From Clostridiales bacterium (GTDB lineage: Bacteria > Bacillota > Clostridia > Christensenellales > Aristaeellaceae): a stretch of 27,537 bases of DNA. Made by a program: the position numbers and the translations under genes. Where the stretch lies: positions 1 through 27,537 of the forward strand of contig SFFH01000020.1 in the NCBI GenBank assembly GCA_004557905.1. Direction: 5' to 3'. Position 1 is the stretch's first letter; every line of letters begins with the position of its first letter. Below, in pieces: positions 1 through 7,811 of this stretch. The notes beneath the pieces were generated by a model. That model saw only the letters and a list, made by a program, of their open reading frames with translations, was not told where the DNA came from and searched no databases.

Positions 1-803
1 GTTGCCTGATGCCTGCCGCCATTGACAAAATCCTCGGCGGTCAGCGCGTAGCCGTACGTTTCCTCAAACGCATCCAGCGCCGCCGGGCTGACGGTGAAGT
101 CGTAGCTGGCCCAGTCGGTGAACAGATGGCGGTTGCGCGGGTTGTCGCCCCAGATCCAGACGAAGTTGTAGAACAGAGAGGTCAGACGCACGACATCCGT
201 CTGCGGGTTCTCCCTGCACCAGGCATCCAGCCAGTCCTGCAGGTACTGCCAGGCGGCGGGGTGGCGCGGGTCGAGCTGGCGCAGGTGCTCGCTGGTCCAG
301 GCGTTGGTTGTGTGGTTGTACATGTTGATCTCCTCCCAGATGCGCCAGGCGAGGAAGGAGACGGTGTACTGGTGCCACGGCTGCGCGCCGGTGACTGTGA
401 CGGCGCCGCCAGAGTAGGTCCACTGCGCGCGCGGCACCTCGCGGTTCTCCGTGCGGTCGAATACCTGCATGTAGCGCAGGGCGTCGGGCGTGTCGTTGAG
501 GGCAAGCTGCTCGCTGAAGTAACCGTCCATCGGCGTGATGACGACGCGCTCGCCTGTGGCCGTCACAGCCTTGGAGCACAGGAACGTCTGCTGCTGGCAG
601 TCCGGGTGCGCCTCGGCAAAGGCGTTGTGCTCGCGGATGATGCAGATGGTGGAGTAGATGCGGTAGCCGGCGCCGGTGATTTCCGGGGAGAGCTTCGTGC
701 CGTCGCTGTCGCGGATGACGTCCGCGCCCCACTTCTTCGCCAGCTCAAGGGTCAGCGCTTCGTAGCCGGCCTCGCCGGGCAGGGTAAAGTCCGCTCGTTT
801 CAT
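1..803 (-). CDS. GH112 beta-galactoside phosphorylase (probably D-galactosyl-beta-1,4-L-rhamnose phosphorylase), 3' end outside window
   Basis: Reading leftwards from an ATG at 803, an open frame of 267 codons runs off the window edge. The translation begins MKRADFTLPGEAGYEALTLE and carries stretches I recognise from the 1,3-beta-galactosyl-N-acetylhexosamine phosphorylase family (GH112): KWGADVIRDSDGT (about residues 24-36), WHQYTVSFLAWRIWEEINMYNHTTNAW in pieces near 140-165, PQTDVVRLTSLFYNF, and TVSPAALDAFEETYGYALTAEDFVNGG at the cut end. Family members are around 720 residues, so only the N-terminal third is here. The catalytic acid, which lies near residue 313 in the Bifidobacterium enzyme, is beyond the edge. 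Known GH112 activities are on lacto-/galacto-N-biose or on galactosyl-rhamnose. The adjoining rhamnogalacturonan and rhamnose genes favour the latter, but this is inference. The start is set by an AAGGAGG overlapping the stop codon of the upstream GH105 gene. No signal peptide, so cytoplasmic. Confidence 0.88.
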   Translation of the reverse strand, partial: MKRADFTLPGEAGYEALTLELAKKWGADVIRDSDGTKLSPEITGAGYRIYSTICIIREHNAFAEAHPDCQQQTFLCSKAVTATGERVVITPMDGYFSEQLALNDTPDALRYMQVFDRTENREVPRAQWTYSGGAVTVTGAQPWHQYTVSFLAWRIWEEINMYNHTTNAWTSEHLRQLDPRHPAAWQYLQDWLDAWCRENPQTDVVRLTSLFYNFVWIWGDNPRNRHLFTDWASYDFTVSPAALDAFEETYGYALTAEDFVNGGRHQA

Positions 804-812
804 AAGTCCTCC

Positions 813-1862
813 TTACAGCGCGCCGTCGACGGTGCGGCTGCCGGCTTCGAGCACGGCGGCCAGGAAGGCCAGCGCGAGGCCCTGGCCCCAGCCCTGCGTC
901 CACTTGCGCGGGATGTTCATGTAGCCCTCGCGGTCGCGCATCACGGCGGTACCGGCGGAGACATTCTTCACCCGGCCCTCAGGCGTCACGTTGGCGAGAA
1001 TCCCTTCGACAGCCTTGTTGATGTACTTCAGGTGCAGCGGGTTGCCCTTGATGACCATCGCCGCGGCGATGCCGGCCGAGGCGGACACCTCCTCGTAGCT
1101 CTCTTCGTCGTCGAGGATGGTGCGCCACAGGCCGTTTTCCGTCTGCAGCAGCTTGAGCGCGGCGAGCTGCTCGGCCAGGGAGCCGGCGATTTCCAGGTAC
1201 TTGGGATACAGATAGCACTCCGGCAGCGTGCGCCCGACCTGGCTTATCGTGTAGGCTGCCCAGGCGTTGGCCCGGCCCCAGTAAAAGCCGGAGAGATGCG
1301 TCTTGCTCACATGGCTGTAGCCGTGGTACCACAATCCGGTTTTTTCGTCCTGCAGGTACTGGATATGCCAGTAGTACTGGTTCAGCGCGTCGTCCACGAG
1401 CGCCTCGTCGCCGAACATCACGCCCGCGCGCAGCATGAAGTACGCCGCCATGAACAGCGTGTCCGCCCAGCACTGCTCCGGAAAGTCGTTCTTGTCGGAG
1501 ACGGTGTGCTGCAGCACGTTGTCGCCAAAGCGCAGCGCGCGATGGCGCAGGTAATCCAGCTTGCTCAGCGCGATGTCCCTGTACTTTTCGTCGCCGGTGA
1601 CCTCGTACAGCGTGAGCATCGCGTGGCCCATGGCGCAGGTGTTCACCGTCCAGCTGGGCAGGCCCAGCTCGATGTATTCGTCCACGCGCGCCTTGAGGAG
1701 ATCGAGGTATTCCCGGTTGCCGGTGACGCGGTAGGCCTCGCAGATGCCCAGGTACGCGACGCCGCAGGGCCAGTCCCACATCATATCCATGTTCATGGTC
1801 TGGCGGACAATCGCGTCGATTGCACGCAGCACGCGGTCCCGGTCAAAGGTGATGTTCGCCAT
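813..1862 (-). CDS. GH105 unsaturated rhamnogalacturonyl hydrolase (YteR/YesR type)
   Basis: The 349-residue protein is the usual length for GH105/GH88-type hydrolases, which remove the delta-4,5-unsaturated galacturonyl residue left by rhamnogalacturonan lyases. The alpha6/alpha6-barrel character shows in repeated aromatic-rich helices: MWDWPCGVAYLG (28-39), CWADTLFMAAYFMLR (131-145), WYHGYSH (178-184), WGRANAW (195-201), EVSASAG (258-264) and a C-terminal WTQGWGQG. Asp134 in the WADTLFMA motif aligns with the catalytic Asp143 of Bacillus YteR. There is no signal peptide, so the substrate must be an imported oligosaccharide. The start ATG at 1862 is preceded by AGGAGG at a 7-nt distance and by a well-formed promoter. 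Its stop codon overlaps the ribosome binding site of the GH112 gene, so the two form an operon running away from the rhamnose genes. Confidence 0.92.
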   Translation of the reverse strand: MANITFDRDRVLRAIDAIVRQTMNMDMMWDWPCGVAYLGICEAYRVTGNREYLDLLKARVDEYIELGLPSWTVNTCAMGHAMLTLYEVTGDEKYRDIALSKLDYLRHRALRFGDNVLQHTVSDKNDFPEQCWADTLFMAAYFMLRAGVMFGDEALVDDALNQYYWHIQYLQDEKTGLWYHGYSHVSKTHLSGFYWGRANAWAAYTISQVGRTLPECYLYPKYLEIAGSLAEQLAALKLLQTENGLWRTILDDEESYEEVSASAGIAAAMVIKGNPLHLKYINKAVEGILANVTPEGRVKNVSAGTAVMRDREGYMNIPRKWTQGWGQGLALAFLAAVLEAGSRTVDGAL

Positions 1863-1915
1863 GGTGATTCCTCCTGATGAAACGATGTAAAATGTGTCGA
1901 TTCTGTGCTAAAATG

Positions 1916-1944
1916 ATTATATCAGAACCCTTGATCCAATTCAA
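1916..1944 (-). promoter_or_regulatory. Promoter of the GH105-GH112 operon
   Basis: On the minus strand TTGAAT (1944-1939) and TATAAT (1921-1916) are separated by exactly 17 bp and lie about 54 bp upstream of the GH105 start codon. The -35 box sits in a short tandem TTGAATTTGAAT. This is a sequence-only call. Confidence 0.75.
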
Positions 1945-1986
1945 ATTCAAAGGGTTGCGGGAATGCACACTTTCGAGCAAAAACTG

Positions 1987-2007
1987 CGCAAATTCATCCA
2001 ATTTGCG
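1987..2007. promoter_or_regulatory. Perfect 8-bp inverted repeat, candidate operator of the divergent pectin/rhamnose genes
   Basis: CGCAAATT, five bases (CATCC), then AATTTGCG form a perfect inverted repeat of 21 bp in the 272-bp gap between the two divergent operons. It lies about 43 bp upstream of the -35 box of the leftward promoter and about 128 bp before the CE12-like start codon. No terminator-like T-run follows, so a protein-binding site is more likely than an RNA hairpin. A rightward -10-like TATTAT occurs at 2051-2056 without a good -35 at 17 bp, which would fit activator dependence. No regulator gene for it is inside the window. Confidence 0.45.
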
Positions 2008-2134
2008 ATTGGCGGGCAGGGGATTGCGCGGCTGCGGAGGAACGTAACAGTATTATAGGAAGGAAACGCGCGCGGGCGCTTCGGTTAAGCCGGAGCGGCA
2101 GGCATGCGCAGCGCACGGAAACGGAGGAAAAGGG

Positions 2135-3592
2135 ATGGATTTGCACATCGGGCGCGTGACAAGCGCGGACATGCCCTGCGCGGGCTTTGCACGCGGGGAA
2201 TTTGATGCGGCGCAGGGCTATACGACGCCCGTCTGCACGCGCATCGCGGCGGCGCAGGGCCGATATCGTGTGACCGTCTGCCTCAGGGCGCAGCGCGACG
2301 CGGCGGAGGTCGTCCTGTTTGCTAATGGCCGCAGGCTGCTCTGGCGCGGTGCGATGCGCGCCGGAGAGCAGACCGTCGTGACGGCGCTGTGCATGGTGCA
2401 TCCGGTTTTGCCGGAGGGCGCGGACGAGCCGGCGCCCGCCTGTGGGATCGAGCTGGCGCTCGTGGGCGACGGGGTGACGATGGAATCCGTCCGCGCGGAG
2501 GCGGCGGATGTGCGCGCCGTGCTGCTGATGGGCGATTCGACGGTGACGGATCAGGGCGCGCTCAGCCCGTATGCGCCGGGCGCGACGTACTGCGGCTGGG
2601 GGCAGATGCTCCCGGCGTTCCTGGGGACATCCGCCTGCGTGGGCAACTTTGCGCGCTCTGGCCTGACAGCGGAGACCTTCCGCACGGAGGGCCTGTACGA
2701 CCTGATGAAGGCGCAGCTTCGGCCGGGCGATCTGGTGCTGATGCAGTTTGGCCACAACGACCAGAAGCGGCCGCACCTGACGGCGGAGGGCGGCTACGCA
2801 GAAGCGCTTCACGTGTATGTGCGGGAGCTGCGCGCGCTGGGCGCACAGCCCATCCTGGTCACGCCATTGGCGCGCAACAGCTGGTGGAACGAGCGGGCAT
2901 ACTGCGATTTGCTGCTGCGCTTTGCGCAGGCCGCCAAGCGGGTCGCCGGGCAAAACGGCGCGCCGGTGATCGACCTTCACGCGTTCATGCGCGATCTGCT
3001 GATGGATGCCGGACGCGACGCGGCGAAGGTGCTGTTCCACATCGGCGATTACACGCATACCAACGACTTCGGCGCGTACCGTGCGGCGGGCTTTGTGGCC
3101 GGCGAGCTAATGCGGCTGGGCCTGACGGACGCGGCGCCGCTTGGCGCGTGGACGCCCCATCCGCCGTACGATGTGCCGGCGAACAACCAGGGCGACGAGG
3201 CCCTGCCGCCGGAGGGGCTGGAGGCGCTGTACCGGCGCTATGAGGAGATCCGGCCGGACGCGCCGCTGACGCGCATGGAGGCGCTCGAGCTGGTGAACAG
3301 GACGTGCGGCCTGTTCAGCCACAACGTGCCCGTGGCGCTGCCTGCCGATATCGCGCAGGGCGAGAGCTACACGGAGGACGTGCGCTGCGCGCTGCAGCAC
3401 CGGCTGCTTCCGGCAGACATGCTGCAGGGCGGCAGGCTCCACCGCCACCGCGCGGTGACGGGGCGGGAATTCATGCGCGTGCTCAAAGCGGGCTACGGCA
3501 TGCGCTGCTGCACGGAGCATCTGCCGGACGGCAGCGGGGAAATCCTCACGCGCGCGGAGGCGGCGCGCATTTGCCGCAAAGCGAAGATATGA
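2135..3592 (+). CDS. SGNH-hydrolase, rhamnogalacturonan acetylesterase-like (CE12 type) with SLH-like C-terminal module
   Basis: This 485-residue protein has three parts. Residues 1-125 look like a beta-sandwich accessory domain. Residues 128-330 are the SGNH hydrolase: block I MGDST with Ser135, FARSG with Gly176, block III FGHND with Asn208, and DYTH giving the Asp305/His308 pair; this arrangement is that of rhamnogalacturonan acetylesterases. Residues 365-480 contain a stretch resembling S-layer homology repeats (RPDAPLTRMEALELVNRTCG, then a second weaker copy ending LTRAEAARI). It would remove acetyl groups from galacturonic acid in RG-I fragments. No signal peptide is visible, so despite the SLH-like tail it should be cytoplasmic. 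The ATG is set by CGGAGG 7 nt upstream. It is the first gene of the rightward operon; the next gene follows after 127 bp containing a repeat element. Confidence 0.82.
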   Translation: MDLHIGRVTSADMPCAGFARGEFDAAQGYTTPVCTRIAAAQGRYRVTVCLRAQRDAAEVVLFANGRRLLWRGAMRAGEQTVVTALCMVHPVLPEGADEPAPACGIELALVGDGVTMESVRAEAADVRAVLLMGDSTVTDQGALSPYAPGATYCGWGQMLPAFLGTSACVGNFARSGLTAETFRTEGLYDLMKAQLRPGDLVLMQFGHNDQKRPHLTAEGGYAEALHVYVRELRALGAQPILVTPLARNSWWNERAYCDLLLRFAQAAKRVAGQNGAPVIDLHAFMRDLLMDAGRDAAKVLFHIGDYTHTNDFGAYRAAGFVAGELMRLGLTDAAPLGAWTPHPPYDVPANNQGDEALPPEGLEALYRRYEEIRPDAPLTRMEALELVNRTCGLFSHNVPVALPADIAQGESYTEDVRCALQHRLLPADMLQGGRLHRHRAVTGREFMRVLKAGYGMRCCTEHLPDGSGEILTRAEAARICRKAKI

Positions 3593-3629
3593 CTTCGCAT
3601 TTCATCCCACTTTCTTTGCTGAACGCGAA

Positions 3630-3697
3630 GCGGAGAAGGGGTTCGGGGACAATGTCCCCGAGCGGGTTTTAGGGCGGCAGCCCTAACGTAACCCTTT
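3630..3697 (+). repeat. Dispersed palindromic repeat, solo copy A
   Basis: This 68-bp segment matches 21231-21298 at 65 of 68 positions. It holds two palindromes in tandem: TCGGGGACA-A-TGTCCCCGA (about 3643-3661) and TTAGGGC-GGCA-GCCCTAA (about 3669-3686). It occupies most of the gap between the CE12-like and GH28 genes and encodes no gene. Within a transcript it could fold into two adjacent hairpins and influence message stability or read-through. Confidence 0.85.
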
Positions 3698-3719
3698 CGT
3701 GGGAAGAAGGGAGAACACG

Positions 3720-5231
3720 ATGGACAGCCTGAAACTCTTTGTGTGCCCGACGCACGACACGCTGACCCTGTACTGGGACAAGCCGGAATCGGCCGCGGCG
3801 CAGCAGACCTATACCGTGACGCTCGACGGGCGAGAGGCGATGCAGACGAACCGCACGCACTGCACGATCGAAGGCCTTGCGCCGAAGACCCGCTATGAAC
3901 TGGGCGTGACCTGTGAGACGGAGGCCGGGACGATTTCCCTGACCGCGCAGGCAGAGACGACCGCGCGCCGACGCCGCATCGACGTGACGCAGCCGCCCTA
4001 TGGCGCTCGCGGCGACGGACAGACGCTCAACACCGCCGCGCTCCAGCGCGCCTTTGACGACTGCGGGAAAGGCGACTGCGTCTATTTCCCGGCGGGCGTG
4101 TACATGACCGGCGCGCTGCGCGGCCACAGCGACATGGAGATCCTCCTCGACGAGGGCGCGGTGCTGCAGGGCACGGCGAACGTGGAGGACTATCTGCCGC
4201 GCATCCCGAGCCGCTTTGAGGGCTATGAGATGGCGTGCTACTCGAGCGTGCTGAACTTCGGGCACATGGATCACGCGTCCGGGCCGAACTGCGAGAACGT
4301 GCTCATCCACGGCCGTGGCACGATTGCCAGCGGCGGCCAGATGCTCTGCCTGCGGGTGATCGACAGCGAGCGGGAGCGGCTGAAGGACTACCTCGCCGAA
4401 AACGCCGCGCTGGTGGCAACGTGCGAAAACGACCACACGATCCCCGGCCGCGTGCGCCCGAGGCTGATCAACCTGAGCAACTGCAGAAACGTGCGCATCA
4501 GCGGCCTGACGCTGCAAAACGGCGCGTCCTGGAACGTGCACATGATCTACTGCGACGAGGTGGTGACCGACCACTGCGTCTTCCGCTCCGAGGGCGTGTG
4601 GAACGGCGACGGCTGGGACCCGGACTCGAGCGAGCACTGCACGCTCTTTGCCTCCGCGTTCTATACCGGCGACGACGCGGTCGCCATCAAGTCCGGCAAG
4701 AACCCGGAGGGCAACGTCATCGCGCGGCCCTCGCGCCATATCCGCGTGTTCGACTGCACCAGCGCGTTCGGCCACGGCATCGTCATGGGCAGCGAGATGA
4801 GCGGCGGCATCGAGGATGTGCGCATCTGGGACTGTGACCTGCGCGTATCCATGAGCGGACTGGAGATCAAGGCAACCAAAAAGCGCGGCGGCTATGTGCG
4901 CGATATCCTCGTGCGGGACTGCGTGATGCCGCGCGTGATGATGCATGCCGTGCCCTACAACGACGACGGCGTCGCCGCGCCGGTTCCGCCTGTGCTCAGC
5001 GACTGCCGATTTGAGCGCCTGACGCTCACGGGGCTGTATCAGGCCGCGCACGACGGCGGCGACATGCGGCCCTGCAGCGCGATTGAGCTGACCGGCTTTG
5101 ACGTGCCCGGCCACGAGATCGACCGGATTGCGTTCAGGAACGTGGTGATCGCCAACAGCGCGCTGGGCGTGGAGATGAAGCATGTGAAGCATGTGACGCT
5201 TGAAAACATCGCGTGCCTTGAGGAGGTGTAA
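3720..5231 (+). CDS. GH28 family glycoside hydrolase (polygalacturonase/rhamnogalacturonan hydrolase type), cytoplasmic
   Basis: The 503-residue product starts with a fibronectin-III-like region (about 3-82), as in exo-acting bacterial GH28 enzymes. The right-handed beta-helix begins at IDVTQPPYGARGDGQTLNTAA (pieces at 87-106). The family's catalytic signatures are all present: NGDGWDPDSS (295-304, Asp297), GDDAVAIKSG (317-326, Asp318 and Asp319), GHGIVMGSE (351-359) and LEIKATKKRGG (381-391). It would hydrolyse galacturonosyl linkages in pectin oligosaccharides; exo-polygalacturonase and rhamnogalacturonan activities cannot be told apart from sequence alone. The ATG at 3720 has AAGGGAG about 8 nt upstream; an in-frame GTG at 3699 is less likely because it lies at the edge of the repeat. 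No signal peptide, so it acts inside the cell. The rhaB start follows 3 bp after its stop. Confidence 0.88.
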   Translation: MDSLKLFVCPTHDTLTLYWDKPESAAAQQTYTVTLDGREAMQTNRTHCTIEGLAPKTRYELGVTCETEAGTISLTAQAETTARRRRIDVTQPPYGARGDGQTLNTAALQRAFDDCGKGDCVYFPAGVYMTGALRGHSDMEILLDEGAVLQGTANVEDYLPRIPSRFEGYEMACYSSVLNFGHMDHASGPNCENVLIHGRGTIASGGQMLCLRVIDSERERLKDYLAENAALVATCENDHTIPGRVRPRLINLSNCRNVRISGLTLQNGASWNVHMIYCDEVVTDHCVFRSEGVWNGDGWDPDSSEHCTLFASAFYTGDDAVAIKSGKNPEGNVIARPSRHIRVFDCTSAFGHGIVMGSEMSGGIEDVRIWDCDLRVSMSGLEIKATKKRGGYVRDILVRDCVMPRVMMHAVPYNDDGVAAPVPPVLSDCRFERLTLTGLYQAAHDGGDMRPCSAIELTGFDVPGHEIDRIAFRNVVIANSALGVEMKHVKHVTLENIACLEEV

Positions 5232-5234
5232 GGG

Positions 5235-6533
5235 ATGAATCGCTATCTCGCCGTGGACATCGGCGCATCCAGCGGCCGGCACATCGTCGGCTGGCGGGAG
5301 GGCGGAGAGCTCCACACAGAGGAGGTCTACCGCTTTCCCAACGGCGTGAAGGAGGAGGACGGGCATCTGACCTGGGACGTCGAAGACCTGTTTGCGCACG
5401 TCGTGACGGGCCTTGAAAGGGCGCTTCGCGCGTATCCGGATATCAGGAGCATGTCGATTGACACCTGGGGTGTCGACTATGTGCTCCTGCGGGGTGAGGA
5501 GGAGGTTGCGCCCTGCTACGCCTACCGCGACGCCCGGACGGAGGCGGTGACTGCGCAGGTGCACAGCCTCGTGCCGTTTGAAACGCTCTATCGCCATACG
5601 GGCTGCCAGTTCCAGCCGTTCAACACGATCTACCAGCTCTTTGACGACCTGAAGCGCGGTAGGCTGGCGGGCGTGACGGACATGCTGATGATGCCGGAAT
5701 ACCTGATGTACCGGCTCACGGGCGTCAGGACGCGCGAATACACCAATGCGACGACGACGGGCCTGGTGTGCGCGGCCACGGACGAATTCGATCTGGACAT
5801 TGCCGACCGTCTGGGCCTGCCGCGCGCGCTGTTCCCCAGGCTCTCAAAGCCCGGCACCGTGCTGGGCCCGCTCAAGCCGGAGATTGCGGAGCGGGTCGGC
5901 GGCAATCTGTCCGTCGTGCTGTGCGCCACGCACGACACCGGCTCCGCCGTGGAGGGCATCCCGATGCAGGGGTGCCATCCGTATATCTCCTCAGGCACCT
6001 GGTCGCTGCTGGGCGTGAAGACGCCAAGGCCCCTCACGGATGAGGCCAGCCGGGCGGCCAACTACTCCAACGAGGGCGGCGTGGGCTACAACCGCTACCA
6101 GAAGAACATCATGGGCATGTGGCTGGTCAACTGCCTGCAGCGGGAGCTGTGTCCGGACATGCCGTTTGCGGACGTGGTGCGTCTGGCCGAGGCGAGCGCG
6201 TGCGAGGCGCTGGTTGACGCGAACGCGGCGGCGTTCCTCGCGCCCCCGAGCATGAAGGCGGCGTTTGACGCGGCGACGGGCGGCGCGCTCCATGCGCCCG
6301 GCGATTACTTCCGCTGCGCGTACCGGAGCCTCGCGCTGAGCTACAGGCAGGCCATTGAGGAGCTGGAGCGCAACACGGGCAAGACCTATGACAGGCTTTA
6401 CATCGTCGGCGGCGGCGCAAAGAATGCATTTTTGAATGAGCTGACGCAGGCGGCGACGGGCAAGCAGGTGATCGCGCTGCCGATTGAGGCGACGGCGCTG
6501 GGTAATCTGAACATCCAAATGGAGGGAAAATGA
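5235..6533 (+). CDS. rhaB: Rhamnulokinase, C-terminally shortened
   Basis: This FGGY-family kinase phosphorylates L-rhamnulose to L-rhamnulose 1-phosphate. Visible signatures are VDIGASSGR (7-15), SIDTWGVDYVLL (74-85), the catalytic Asp234 in ATHDTGSAVEG, SSGTWSLLG (252-260), and the nucleotide-binding GGGAKNAFLNELTQAATG (392-409) followed by EATALGN. At 432 residues it is short: relatives usually continue for some 35-55 residues after the EATALGN motif, whereas this one ends eight residues later in IQMEGK. The stop codon is followed at once by the rhaA start, and the rhaA ribosome binding site (GGAGGG) provides the last codons, so no remnant of the missing tail lies downstream. The gene sits in the operon between GH28 and rhaA, with GGAGG in the end of the GH28 gene as its ribosome binding site. 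Confidence 0.93.
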   Translation: MNRYLAVDIGASSGRHIVGWREGGELHTEEVYRFPNGVKEEDGHLTWDVEDLFAHVVTGLERALRAYPDIRSMSIDTWGVDYVLLRGEEEVAPCYAYRDARTEAVTAQVHSLVPFETLYRHTGCQFQPFNTIYQLFDDLKRGRLAGVTDMLMMPEYLMYRLTGVRTREYTNATTTGLVCAATDEFDLDIADRLGLPRALFPRLSKPGTVLGPLKPEIAERVGGNLSVVLCATHDTGSAVEGIPMQGCHPYISSGTWSLLGVKTPRPLTDEASRAANYSNEGGVGYNRYQKNIMGMWLVNCLQRELCPDMPFADVVRLAEASACEALVDANAAAFLAPPSMKAAFDAATGGALHAPGDYFRCAYRSLALSYRQAIEELERNTGKTYDRLYIVGGGAKNAFLNELTQAATGKQVIALPIEATALGNLNIQMEGK

Positions 6534-6534
6534 T

Positions 6535-7791
6535 ATGAGCTACATGGAAGCGAAGGCCAGGTATGCAGCGCTCGGCGTGGACGCGGACGCGGCAATCGCA
6601 CGTCTTGCGGCCGTGCCGGTGTCCATCCACTGCTGGCAGGGCGACGACGTGCGCGGCTTTGACACCGATCCCAGCAAGCCGCTGACCGGCGGCATCCAGA
6701 CCACCGGCAATTACCCGGGCCGCGCCCGCACGCCTGAGGAGCTGATGGCCGACTTTGACCGGGTGCTCGCCCTGTGTCCGGGCACCAAGAAGATCAGCCT
6801 GCATGCCAGCTACGCCATCTTCGAGGACGGCGAGTGGGCGGACAGGGACAAGCTGGAGCCGAAGCACTTCAGGCGCTGGGTGGAATACTGCAAGGCCCGC
6901 GGCATCGGCGCGGACTTCAACCCGACGTTCTTCTCCCATCCCAAGTGCGACCCGCTGACGCTCTCCTCGCCGAACGAGGAGACCCGCCGCTTCTGGATCG
7001 AGCACGGCAAGGCGTGCATCCGCATCAGCAGCTATCTCGCGGAGGAGCTGGGCCAGCCCTGCGTCATGAACATCTGGACCGGCGACGGCTTCAAGGACAT
7101 CCCCGCCGACCGCATGGGCCCGCGCGTGCGCTACCGCGAGGCGATCGACGAGATCCTCTCCGAGCCGTACGACTTTGCGAAGGTCAAGCCCTGCATCGAG
7201 AGCAAGGTGTTCGGTATCGGCGTGGAGGCGTACACCGTCGGCAGCGCGGAGTTTGCGCTCAGCTATGCCGCGGCGAATATGGACAAGTGCATCCCGCTGA
7301 TGGACAACGGCCACTATCATCCCACCGAGGTTGTCTCTGACAAGATTCCCGCGCTGCTGGCGTTCTTCCCGGAGATCGCGCTGCACATCACGCGCCCGAT
7401 CCGCTGGGACAGCGACCATGTGGTGCTCTTTGACGACGAGACGCGCGAGATGGCCAAGGAGATCGTGCGCTGCGGCGGGCTGGACGGCCGGGTGAACATC
7501 GCGCTGGATTACTTCGACGCGAGCATCAACCGCGTGGCCGCGTGGGTGCTGGGCGTGCGCAATGTGCAAAAGGCGCTGCTCTATGCGCTCCTCACGCCGA
7601 ATGAGGCGATGAAGCAGATGCAGGACGGCGGCGATTTCACGTCCCTGCTGGTGCGCCAGGAGGAGCTCAAGACGCTGCCGTTCGGCGAGGTCTGGGACGA
7701 GTATTGCTGCCGGTGCGGCGTGCCGCAGGACGGCGCGTGGCTGCCCGAGGTGAAGCAGTACGAAAAGGACGTGCTTATGGCGCGCGTGTGA
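6535..7791 (+). CDS. rhaA: L-rhamnose isomerase
   Basis: This 418-residue protein, the typical length for the family, interconverts L-rhamnose and L-rhamnulose using divalent metals. Recognisable blocks are VPVSIHCWQGDDVRGF (27-42), GGIQTTGNYPGRA (52-64), KISLHASYA (86-94), NIWTGDGFKD (179-188), and the metal-binding region: Glu231 in GVEAYTVGS, Asp257 and His262 in LMDNGHYHPTE, His284 and Asp292/Asp294 in HITRPIRWDSDHV, and LDYFDASINR near 324-333. The start ATG lies one base after the rhaB stop with GGAGGG 7-8 nt upstream, so translation is probably coupled. It precedes rhaD by 20 bp. Confidence 0.97.
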   Translation: MSYMEAKARYAALGVDADAAIARLAAVPVSIHCWQGDDVRGFDTDPSKPLTGGIQTTGNYPGRARTPEELMADFDRVLALCPGTKKISLHASYAIFEDGEWADRDKLEPKHFRRWVEYCKARGIGADFNPTFFSHPKCDPLTLSSPNEETRRFWIEHGKACIRISSYLAEELGQPCVMNIWTGDGFKDIPADRMGPRVRYREAIDEILSEPYDFAKVKPCIESKVFGIGVEAYTVGSAEFALSYAAANMDKCIPLMDNGHYHPTEVVSDKIPALLAFFPEIALHITRPIRWDSDHVVLFDDETREMAKEIVRCGGLDGRVNIALDYFDASINRVAAWVLGVRNVQKALLYALLTPNEAMKQMQDGGDFTSLLVRQEELKTLPFGEVWDEYCCRCGVPQDGAWLPEVKQYEKDVLMARV

Positions 7792-7811
7792 GACGGGAGG
7801 AGAACAGGGCA

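Noticed and set aside
9..1877. Long rightward open frame opposite the GH112 and GH105 genes
   Set aside because: It is the mirror of two well-recognised genes in GC-rich DNA, its translation is low-complexity Arg/Val/Ala-rich, and it resembles no family.
3581..3630. Three GCGAAG/CTTCGC segments around the CE12-like stop codon as a switch
   Set aside because: GCGAAG at 3581 and 3625 could each pair with CTTCGC at 3593, but 6-bp stems of such common sequence are expected by chance and nothing else supports regulation.
3304..3672. Two small frames (here and 20992-21273) ending in the same peptide AKRRRGSGTMSPSG
   Set aside because: The shared peptide is only the translation of the dispersed repeat; the rest of each frame is a shadow of the CE12-like and ppk1 genes.
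3669..5597. Very long leftward open frame opposite the GH28 and rhaB genes
   Set aside because: It spans two recognised genes and the repeat on the other strand and has no ribosome binding site or family match; it is a GC-rich shadow. The same applies to long frames opposite ppk1, putP, the siroheme reductase and the two-component genes.
6500..6540. Sequencing frameshift as the cause of the short rhaB
   Set aside because: In none of the other frames does sequence for the missing tail follow, because rhaA coding starts at once; a deletion or a natural variant fits better than a frameshift.
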